Shown here: in pieces, positions 33,272 to 43,900 of the stretch
How the letters are laid out: the number at the start of each line of letters is the position of its first letter
How positions within the stretch are numbered: the first letter of the stretch is position 1
DNA from: Panopea generosa
Taxonomy: Eukaryota; Mollusca; Bivalvia; Adapedonta; Hiatellidae
Assembly: GCA_029582155.1 (NCBI GenBank)
Contig: CM055901.1
Coordinates: 55,534,625-55,598,624, forward strand
Direction of reading: 5' to 3'
DNA: 64,000 nucleotides
The notes under the pieces: generated by a model
What the model was told of the DNA's origin: nothing
What the model saw: the letters and a program-made list of their open reading frames with translations, nothing else
The model's database searches: none
Made by a program: the position numbers and the translations under genes

Positions 33272-33690
33272 TTTTGTGAACGCTCGTGTATTTACACAAA
33301 ATCTCGCAATATCTCGTTTTCAATTTTCTTAACTTCCATTCAAAATTCAAATTTTGTAAACGCTCCAATATTCACGCAAAATCTCTTCACTTCCATTCAT
33401 CTCAGGAACACAAATCAAAATATTCTTACACTGCAGAATGAAATTGTCATCAAAACAATACCATTCCCAGAAATTTGTGTTTAAAATAGCTGAAACACTT
33501 TTTATTAATAATACAAAATATCTATACTGCAGCTAAAGTAACAAGTTAATTATGATACTTAAATATCTAGCCAAATAATTAAACCTTTGTGTGCTATTTC
33601 ATCAACATTTAATCTGGAGATGCAAGTTTCCTATCCAATACAAGTTACCTATCCAATTATATACAAGTCCTTGATGGCTAGTCATATTTG
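33272..33690 (+). repeat. Dispersed repeat, paired with 2.9-3.4 kb
   Basis: Copy of the element at 2905-3380, with a local duplication of its first about 90 bp (GTGAACGCTCG and GTAAACGCTCC both present). Confidence 0.7.
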
Positions 33691-34450
33691 AAAGTTACAA
33701 TTTATATGTGTTAATGTTTGATTCAATTTATAAGCAAATTATATTTTTCATTTAGTATTTGGGTATTTCCAAATGAATACTAATTCTATAAAAGTAAACA
33801 CAAATAGATTATTCTTAAAAATTCTTTTTTTCCCTATCCCCTAAATATCCTGCATAAACGGGATGACAGTAACCAAATTTTGAACGTCACCATATCAGGG
33901 TATTCCGAATGAACAAAAAAGCTTTAATCTATGGTAAAAATTTAAACCGTTTTAAGTGGGGATTTTATTTGTTAAAATAAGATGCTGAGAAATCTGGAGT
34001 ATTCATCTATCCATTAATGTGCATTTCAAATATGTTTCTATTCTATATTAGAATATTATTGCCATAAAAATAAAGTAAAGGAGTGTTTATAAATGGACAA
34101 CATGTCATATTTCAAAGTTAATACAATTGGGAAGTTTGCATTTTTAATGTTTGATTCTGTAATTTTCATGAGGTGTCAGTGTATTCCCAAATAAATATAA
34201 ATTTTATAAAAGGAAACATTAATAGTCAAAGTCTTAAACATCCCTAATAAACAGGACCGCTATAACCGATGCACCTATTTTTTAGGATCCAACTTTTGAA
34301 GGCGCCGGTATTTAGACCGAGTTTCTCAAATTTGTTAACATCCGGGTGTCTTTTCTTATTTTTTCTTCAATTTATGTACAAAATAAACCATTTTAAGTGG
34401 GGATTTTATTCTTACTTTGTTGAAATAAGATGCCGAGAAAACCCTTTATG
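33685..34450 (+). repeat. Ancient tandem duplication, about 441 bp period
   Basis: Two diverged direct copies. TCATATTT.AAAGTTA, TTTAATGTTTGATTC, ATTTTATAAAAGGAAAC-like, CCCTAA.TA..C.GCATAAAC-like and TTTTAAGTGGGGATTTTATT occur in the same order, the last at 33951 and 34392. Several homopolymer indels separate the copies. Confidence 0.65.
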
Positions 34451-35660
34451 ATTTCATTGTTTTGCTAACTTGCATAAAGCTCTTACTATACACTGTGACC
34501 TAGTTCTAGTTGCCTTGATAGTTGCCTAACAAAAAAAAACAAAAAAAAAAATCCCCGCCCACTCCCCCCCAAATAAAATACCAACATATATGCCCAACAA
34601 TCGAAAAAAAAAATAATTTTTTTTGGTAGGGGTGGGATTTTTTTGATTTTTTTAATTCTTGCCAAGCTCTGTACCCATGTGGTCTTGACACTTTATTAAG
34701 TGTTTCGAGTGTTTCGTTCCGATTGATTGCATACATACTATATAGACTTCACATGATTGGGAGGTTAATGAATCAATTGAAAGGTAATGCTGACACATTG
34801 GTCAGTTGTCGATTATAAATCGATCAATAAACAATCTCGGATCAAGAAATTTCACAGGACACCACATTATATATTGAGGCGAGGTAACCTTCAAATGACT
34901 GGTTCTGATTGGCTTACCTGTACACACCTCCAGGTCACACTTGCGAGTGATTGACAAGTCTGTGAAATAGGTCAATTGATCACGGGGTCACTTGTTAAAT
35001 TACTGATGGACTTGTGTAATGGGATTATCTAACAGTAGTCGCAACAGGTGGGAAGACATGTCGCTAATCAACAAAATCTTTTGAAGGGATGTTGTACTCT
35101 CTAGTAAGTTACATGTGTAACGAACAATAACTCTGCAAAGGAGGTTGTCGCTCGATGTCTATCTGCACGGTGGTTCCGTGCTATATTTTTGTCCCGGGGG
35201 TCGAGATCCCACAATTAAAAAATAGACCCTATGAACACTTCGACCCCACAATAAGATTATTCCAGTTTTCTCTGACCCCCATGTATCAATTGGCATTTTC
35301 TACAGACCCCAGCACCTATAAATTTACATTTAAAGAAGACTCAACCACCCATCAATAAATAATTTGGGTGCTGCCCATGGATACCCCATGTTAAATTCTG
35401 GAACTACCTTAAATAAAAATGCATGTTTGTCATTAGCTGATGGACCAAATTGAAAGAAGTGAAACTTACATTTTATTGTTTGTCAAATCCTGCACTACCA
35501 AAATATGATGAGAAAAGTAGTGTGTCATATAAGCGATTTTTTTTCTGTTCAGTGTGGTGCGCTGTCGATAAGGTGAAAGTGGACATCAGAAATCATGTAT
35601 TTATACCCCAATTTCCAAGCATCAATTTTTTTTCTTTTTAAGTTCACAATACAATGATGA
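34451..35660. other. No gene seen
   Basis: 34526-34640 is A-rich or T-rich with C-rich runs. 35170-35360 (GTCGAGATCCCACAATTAAA to ACAGACCCCAGCACC) has a GACCCC-rich repeat-like look but no second copy in this window. Confidence 0.4.
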
Positions 35661-35667
35661 CAATGCT

Positions 35668-35843
35668 TACAGACAAACCTGTGTAAGCATTCACCTCTAT
35701 TGAGCAGCCACTTGTCTTAAGCAGCCACATTTGCTATTACCCACATGTGCTTTCAAAACAAATTGATCTGTATTAGCAACGGGTCTTAAAAGGTCCATTT
35801 TGCTCCTTCCTTTGAATGGCTGCTTAAGGCAGGTTTGACTGTA
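35668..35843. mobile_element. TA-flanked MITE, CAGACAAACCT…AGGTTTGACTG ends
   Basis: 172 bp running from CAGACAAACCTGTG to GGCAGGTTTGACTG and flanked by TA on both sides. Subterminal TTAAGCAGCCA and TGGCTGCTTAAG extend the inverted repeat. The TA target and CAGT.AAACC end fit a pogo/Tc1-mariner-type MITE. Confidence 0.75.
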
Positions 35844-36600
35844 CATCAATAACGTCATTAAAATACTAAAAATGAGCATTTAAATGAGAAAAATGCCTTT
35901 TTAAAGAAACAAGGGTTATTTATATAACCATTATGGGACTTCCCCACAGAAGCATTTCCTGTTTCCAATGGTAGTACTATGCCTATATACTGCCCCAGAG
36001 TACAAACACAAACACTTATACCTATAACAAGTTCCAGTCATATAACTGCAAGCAATGCAAAAATTGAACCAAAACTTAAATGCAGGTGGGAAGCCGATGC
36101 TAAAGCAAGCAAAAAAATTCTCTTTATTCATAGAATAGTAAAGTTAATAAAAACTCTTCACAGCACTCTGTTGAACTGGACCATCAGCCGATTTTCAAAT
36201 ATCTCCAAAATAGAACTCATACATGTATTATTTTTAGTGTGGAAAAAAAAGTACATGTAAGTCGTCTAAAACTTACATCAGATTTTCAAATTTTGCATAC
36301 TTATTAACCATATAATCAATTTGCTTCTCCAATACACAAAAAGGTTAAAAATGCTTTTTTTTTTAAACAAATTTTAAAATTCTTCAAAAAGTATTTGTGA
36401 AGAATTCTTTAAAACTAAGTTCACTTAGCAAGGTTCAGAAAACCATTTTCAATTACCTTTGCTAGTATAGTTCACAGGAGAGTTTAATTTCAGTTAAAGA
36501 TAATTTATATAGGGCTTGGTCCTTACCAAATTAAGTAGTATAATAGTAACAATTATACTTGGCTTATTAAGCCCCCATTTCAAAGATAATGTTATGTACC
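35844..36600. other. No gene seen
   Basis: AT-rich, no supported features. The short ORF near 35979 shows no recognisable protein signal. Confidence 0.4.
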
Positions 36601-37060
36601 GGTTTGTTGCATTTTGTCGGACAGTAACTTAATATTGCTACGCCCTACTCCTATTTTGTAGGGCGATTTGTATATGTAACTAACCCACTTTGGTCAAGGT
36701 TAGTGGCCATTTACAGAAAATCTGTTTCAGACTGACAACTCTGGAATGCTTTGGGCCTAGAAGCCTTAATTTTTAGGATGGTTCATCTTGGGAAGAAGAT
36801 GACCTCTATTCGTTTTTGGGTCGATTGAACAAAGTCGCAGTGGCTTATAGAAATTCAGACTGCAACTGTTTGGCCTAGGAACCTCGAACTGCAGGGTTAA
36901 TCAAATGACCATAAATCATTTTCTGGTTGGTAGGTCCAAGGTTAAAGTGGCTTTTTATGGAAAATTGGTTTCTGATATGCTCTAAACTGTTTGGCCCAAG
37001 GACCTCATCATTTTCTCGTATTGCGAGCGTGGGATCAGAGACGCAGTATTTATTTGGTAA
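36601..37060. repeat. Degenerate repeat with GGCC(T/C)A(A/G)G(A/G)ACCTC words
   Basis: Phrases such as TTTGGCCTAGGAACCTCGAA, TTTGGCCCAAGGACCTCATC and CAAGGTTAAAGTGGC repeat at about 125-150 bp spacing. This resembles a decayed multi-unit bivalve repeat. Confidence 0.5.
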
Positions 37061-37777
37061 TTTGACATGAACCACCATTAGTATACAGGATGTTATGTGC
37101 TCATTATTGCGATATATAAATGAAAATTGCATAGATTATGTTTTATATTGTTATTGTCGAGTATGAAATTTGAATAAATTTGAATTGTGTCAACACTGTT
37201 AAGATCGTCATTGTATAACCTTTGCGTTCCTTAATCAGGTAAGTGTATTTAAAGATAATTGGGTTTTTATACAATATCTCAACAACAGCTGTACCTTGGC
37301 CTGGTTTCACAAAACTACTGAAGTCTCAAGTATTTTGTAAAACCAGAGCATGGGTCTTAATAGCCTTTGGCCCAACTCCTTAAGGACACCGTTACCTATT
37401 ATGCTATTATGAGGGGCATATATGTTTTACCAACATCTCATTAAGGCATTACATCAGCTCTCTTCTTCATTAAAGTCACTGAAATGGGAGCATAATTCTA
37501 TACGTTCTTAATATAACTGGTAGCAAGTGACCAACAATGAACAACATCACAGTCAAGTCATCTATTTTTACTTTCTTAAAACAAAGCAAACGATTTTCTC
37601 AATTTCTCCTAAACCTTGTAAATACAATGGCACATCCAAAGATTTTACAAAAATTGACAGAACCCGTTACAGCTCATTCAATGAACCGATTAAAAAGTCC
37701 CTGACACTTATCCATGAGTACTTTTCCTTTTTTTTTCTTTTTCACACATCTGGAGTTTTGTTAATCGCCTTGTAAGT

Positions 37778-37821
37778 TTTATTCAATACAGTTTCAAATT
37801 TAACATTTGTAAAAATTTATT
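37778..37821 (-). promoter_or_regulatory. COX5B: Candidate poly(A) signals of COX5B
   Basis: AATAAA on the minus strand at 37821-37816, 12 nt after the COX5B stop, and again at 37783-37778. The second is at a more usual distance and may be the one used. Confidence 0.5.
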
Positions 37822-37832
37822 TTTAACAATAG

Positions 37833-37954
37833 TTAATGATGGCCATCGCCTGCTCCCTGAATTGGTACAAGTTGAAAGAAGTGACCGCATTCACACTTTT
37901 TCTTCTCCCCATTATAGATTGTCATCCAGTTGATGTCACAGCAATCTTCCTCAC
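37833..37954 (-). CDS. COX5B: COX5B exon 5
   Basis: Acceptor TTTTGCAG|GTGAGG. 39 codons plus TAA after a split Cys codon. It carries the second zinc pair (KKCECGHFF) and a Gly/His C-terminus, GAGDGHH. Confidence 0.92.
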
Positions 37955-40900
37955 CTGCAAAATAGATCATGATACATTATACGAGACAAATCAGCAAGAG
38001 ATCAACTGAACAACAACTTGGAATCAGCAATTATAACTGAAGAGCAAAAATGAAATTGGAATGAAAATTAAATCAGAAATTGATCAGATGATTGATTGAT
38101 TAACAACATAAAATGTGCAATCACTGGTAACATATATACATGTGATCTAGCAGATAAATTTATTTTACTTCGAATTGAGAAACAACTTGTTACAGCTAGG
38201 ACAAATCATTCCTGAAGGTAGAACCAGCATTAGGTATATGTGGAAAAACTACATATGCGATCTGAAAGATATTTCACGTTTAAGTACATGTATGTGATCT
38301 TGCAGACAATTCAAGTTTTAAGTATGTGATCTAGCAGACAATTCAAATTAAAGTATATGTGATCTAGCAGAAAATTCACATTTAAGTATACATGTTTGTG
38401 TTCTAGCAGACACATTGAAGTATATGTGATCTAGCAGATAATTCACGTTTAAGTATATGTGATCTAGCAGACAATTCACAATGAAGTATATGTGATCAAG
38501 CAGACAATTCACGTTTAAGTATATGTGATCTAGCAGACAATTCAACAAACTTTTGGTGATTTGTAAATACATATTATAGCCAGTTAAAAGTTTTGTTCTT
38601 CTGTAAAGACCACCGATAAAAGTTTTGCATGACTAGATTATGTATGATGAGAGTCATAACAGTATCAACAAGTAACAAGTAAACAATAACAGAGAAGTGA
38701 AGTGACATTTGGTGTATAGGAAATAAATAAATGTGGACAACACAAAGTTCAACACATACTTTCATGCACCTCTAAATCACCGTAGTGGTGTAGTGGAAGA
38801 GCATTTGCCTCACGTGTGCAAAGTTTGAGTTTGATCCTTGGGCAAGTCGCACCAGACTTGTAAAGTGGTACTAGAAACTTCAGCATTGATAGAATAGTTC
38901 TAAGATCTAGCTGGCCCTGTGTCAGTAAAGTGTGACTGGGTAGGGTATTATGCCACAATATTTCAGTGTGGCGGTACAGAATATCACCAAGAAGACACCA
39001 TTGTGGAAAACGATGCTAAACATGCAGCAGCAACAACACATATGTATTGGTCATTGTTCTTTTTATGGATTAATGTTATTTTTTTTGTATGTATTAAACA
39101 AAACTAAATTGCTTAGTATTGAAGCATCTGTTTTTAACAATGAATTTTACTTTAAAGAAATATAAATGTTATACCAGTATTCAGTAAAATATGGAACCCC
39201 ATATACCGGTACTTTGGAGATAATAACAGTATTTTATAGGGTTGAGACAAGGACTTTCCAACCAGCTATTTCATTCCTGGGAGTTTGATTAAAATTGGAT
39301 GTGGATGCAGAGAAAATGTTGTTTGAAGCAATTTATTCCCTCTAAAAAAAGTCATAGGTATATACAACGAAAGTAATCTGTTTTGCTGGCGGCCATGTTT
39401 TCAAATGGTTAAGTTCATTTTAGCTATTTTGATAGATTAGATGGTCACATACTGATCATTTGTACCAAATTATTTTGAAGAAGATTTTAAAAAGATTTTC
39501 CAGAGTTCTGCAAGGATCAAATTCGTTTGAGCTATTATGGTAAAGGACCATCTGAGGATCAGTCCCATGGTGGTTGATTTAATCCGGCTGAGCAGATTCA
39601 AAGGGTGTCGTATGAAGTCATTGGTTATGGACAGACACATAGACAGATGAAGAGGATCAAAATAGCTCATCTTGAAAACATTGGTTACAGAGACACATAG
39701 ACAGATGAAGAGTGATCACAATAGCTCATTGTCAGCCTTTGGCTCAGGTGAGCTAAACAGGAAATGGGACATGGGTTACTGTGTAAGGGTTTTGAAATCT
39801 TATAAGGAAACTGTAAGTAGATTAGAAATGAAAGGAAAATAAGTTGTTTCTAATAAAATAACAATATATCTTCCTCACTATAAAGCAGAATAATTCTTTC
39901 TCCAAGTCACTCTCCAGGTTTAAAGGTGGTAGATTTTTCTTGTTACAATTTTCTAAATATCATTATATTTCTAACAGGGATGTTTTAATATTATGATTAA
40001 AGTGTCTTCTACAAGTGGATAACAAAATGCAAAGACCATCAAATCGTGGAATGAATTTTTTTTTGAATTTCCATTTAAAGCATTTCCTTTCTCTCATAAT
40101 GCTTAATTTTCTCGTTATCCTTGCCGTGAAACAAGCTGTTCTGGTTAAACAACAGAGACCACTTGTTAAACCTCCAAGAAATATTTCCAAGGAATTTCAA
40201 TAATTTTCATTTATATCATTCTTTCAACAGATGATGCAAGCAACTTGCAATACAATATCATTATTGTATTAATTCCCATACTGCCAACAACACAACAGTA
40301 AAATTTAACTAACTTAATCCTGAAATACTTACAGACGCATCCTACAAGTCTTTCACCGCAAGCAGATGGCACAAGAATAGGATCTTTTAGTGTGCCCCTT
40401 CCATCACCTCTCTGTACAGCAATGTCAAATGGATCCTAAAACAAATATTTTACACAAACTGTTAAAAACAAGTAAACAACGAGTGAGTAATTCTGAGTGG
40501 AGTCTCGATGCTGAACAGTTCGAGTTCAAGGAACTATTGTTGCTGGAATACAATATTTTCATTTTTGGGTACATATTTCTATGAAATGCCACTATATAAA
40601 TGCTGAAAGTTTTGTTACAAGATTTTATGCATAAAAAATTAAATGCAAAATATCTAAATGTTTCCTATTTTGGAAACACTAAATTTGCCCTGAATGAATG
40701 GGGTTTTAACAAAGGACAGGTTACATATAGCATATCCAGTTTTATTGGTGGATGAAGAACTCAGATTGAATTGGAATAGAACCCCCCTCTTATTGGAAGT
40801 AGTTCTATATGAAAAGTAAGAACAGTTGAGGTATTCTAATGAACAAGATGAATTTGTCAAATGATGGAAACAAAATCTGGGCCAATATCCAGAACAGATG

Positions 40901-43900
40901 GATTCTTATAATTCATACATGGCACACATCTGGCAGGTCTAGTAAGGTATTTAGACAGATTAAAAAAAGTAATGTTCTCCGTGACATTTGCAGTATTTCA
41001 TTGAATAAGAGTTAACACGTTAAATGAATTTACATTGTTAAGGTAAACAAACTTGCTAAAATTCTGAAAATGGTTGCTGCGGTTTTTTTTACCATTTTGG
41101 GAAGAAGACCCATTATACCCTTAGAATTGGGAATTTTAGCGGATTTTCATCAACATTGGGAAAACATTTGCATCAAATATATTTGTTCAATTTCATAAAA
41201 ATGTGTACACTGGCTTCTCTGGGCATTTAATTAAAGAATTGATGTCAAACTCAATTCAGAATGGGTAAAAAACATTGTTTATTTTGTTTACTTATGACAA
41301 GTTTCAATTTACTATTATTGAAGCCTTGAATTGGGAATTTTTACCATTCACTTGGGAAAAAAAGATATTATTTGCCTTTGGGAATGCAACCTAACAACAG
41401 CTATTAAAATGGTTGGAAAAACACTGGGTTGCCTAGTTTTTCAATTATGATAATATATATATATATACTTATTTTTACAGCAAAAAGGAAATTTACATTC
41501 ATAATTTTTTGACCTCCTTGGTGTGCTCCAGCAGTTAAGGACCTAAAACCTAGAAATAGTTCATGCAATACGATACTGTTCAGGCATTTTTTATTTTAAA
41601 TTACACGAATAATACTTCATATGAATAACTTTTATCTGGAATATATGATGCAACTGTTACTATACAATTAATATATTAAACATGTATGTCCTCTGTGGAT
41701 GAGTGGTCTAAGGTAACATCTCTTACCTCAGACTGCTTTCCAAAAACTTTGTGAGAAAGTTCGCCAGTTACTTGCGGAAAAATGGTGGTTCTCCTTAGAT
41801 TCATTTTGAGGTTTTTCTCCATCAATATAACTGGATATGCTACATTTAACCTGAAATGTGCTGAAATTGGTATTAAACCCCATTAAAAAAATAAATAAAT
41901 AAAATACATTACCGACACTCCTCTTAATTTTTCTAACATTTCATATCTCTGTTCCCCTACAGTGTATCCTAAAGCCTCCATAACTTTTTCCCTGGCTGGC
42001 TCTAAAATAGAAGTACTCATTTAAAACAACATGTACAGTATACTTGCAATAAAATTAGTAGATTAAACTAGACTTTTTTTTTTCACATAAAAACTCTCTT
42101 ATACTAGAATGTTATTGCTTGTTTAAAACTGGTAAAGTTTATTCTGGTAAAGGGGTTGCAAGAAAAACTGCAAAGGACCACGGGCAAAATTCTTCATTAA
42201 AAAAATTCAAAGGGCAATAACTTGGCTAAAAATGACTGAACCAGAATGTAAAAGCACAACTATACAGCAAATAACATTGAAATACAATATTGGTTTAATT
42301 GGAAAGCACAAGCAAATATTTAATTCTGAATAAGAGAGCCTAAGGAGGCTCAAGAGGGGCTAGAGGATGCTCTACTGTCTTATAGTGACGATAGCACTTT
42401 TTGAAATTTCACAATATTTTTTGGGGAGTCGTCTTAACCTTAACTCCCTTACTGAACAATAAGTAATTTACTATGAAAAAGAAACACTTTAAATTCCCAT
42501 AGCAATCTTCAGTAAAAAAAAAAGTCCTCGTACAAAACCCTTATACATTCCAGTCCCTTGATTTGTCAAAACTTCAACCCCACCCCCACCCCACTCATGG
42601 GGATTCGCTATGAGCAGAGAGCCAGGGACACGAAATTCACAATTTTTGTAAAGGACCCATATACGTCCATTATCGTGCCCAGCATTTGTTTCCTAGTGCT
42701 TTCTATAGCAAGAAGATTTTTAACATTTACCTTAAATTTGATTGTTTTTGCCTCACCCCTCAACACCCCAGGGGGATGGGGAAAATGCAATCCACAATTT
42801 TGGTTCACCCTTTGGTACCAAAGCTAAACACAATATTTCATTACGATTCAGCTTACTGTTTTTGAGAAGATAAAAATTTCAATTGTTTACAGACGCACGA
42901 CAGATGATGCATGATGACGGACTAAAGGCGATCACAAAGGTCCCTTGAGACAAAGTCTCAGGTGACCTAAAGATATAGGTGCAAGAGAGAACACAAAATC
43001 AAACGCAATTTTTTTAATGATTCAATGGCGATAACTCAACCATTAAAGATCAAAGTAGAAATGCAGACTCAGGGTCATCATTTAGCTTTTGTCATGAGAG
43101 CTGTTATTAACTTATTTATCATGGCCCTATCCAATTATCACACAGTCAAAGTCAACTGCACATAATAATGCCACAATGATTATAATTACCTTTTGGTTTG
43201 TCTCCTTTTATTTCTTGTTCGAAAGCTTGAATACTCGTTCTTGGCTGCGTGTCAATAGCTGTGTGAAGAAAAATACAAACTTAAGATTCATCTGTATTGC
43301 GAATACCTCATATGTCACATGAATAATAATTGATGTTCTAACTCCTGATATCACAATATATATTTACTATTACATTAGCCAATTTTTATGGAAAGTTTGA
43401 AATATTAACATTATACCAATATGTAGAATATACTATATACAACCCATATTCTGTGGTCTCTTGCCATTTGAAAACTATTCAACTATTTCCAGATATTCAT
43501 GTCTCTATTTTTGCATATATACCATATTAGGTATTCTTTGTATCTTCAGTTAAATGGCAGGTGATACAATTAGGAAAAATAAAAAGTGTTTGTTTGGGTA
43601 ACATCTTGAAAAATGTGAGGTAGGGTAGGTAGGATTTTTTTTATAAACCTCCATGAAGTTGCTTGATTCGAATATTGCAGAGATTTCAAAACATAGAATC
43701 AAAGACCATAATATATAATAGCTACTATTTTATTATTAAGTAATAATAGCTTAAAAAATCATCTTTGAAGATGATACCCTGCACAAAAAATCCAGTTTCT
43801 CCAAAGTTGACACCCTCTTCAAAAACTTTGAAAGTGCACAATTCTGGCACATGGCCACATTTGGTGCACCACAGATTTAAAATAAGTGTTTCCATGTTTT

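Larger units (their letters stand above)
37955..40332 (-). other. COX5B: COX5B intron 4 with repeats
   Basis: Holds a 33-bp minisatellite (38.24-38.55 kb), a SINE B copy (38.77-39.04 kb) and an AACAAGAG-type repeat end at 39.5-39.76 kb (AGCCTTTGGCTCAGGTGAGC). The last includes a 58-bp direct duplication (GACACATAGACAGATGAAGA at about 39637 and 39692). No exon in these sections. Confidence 0.6.
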
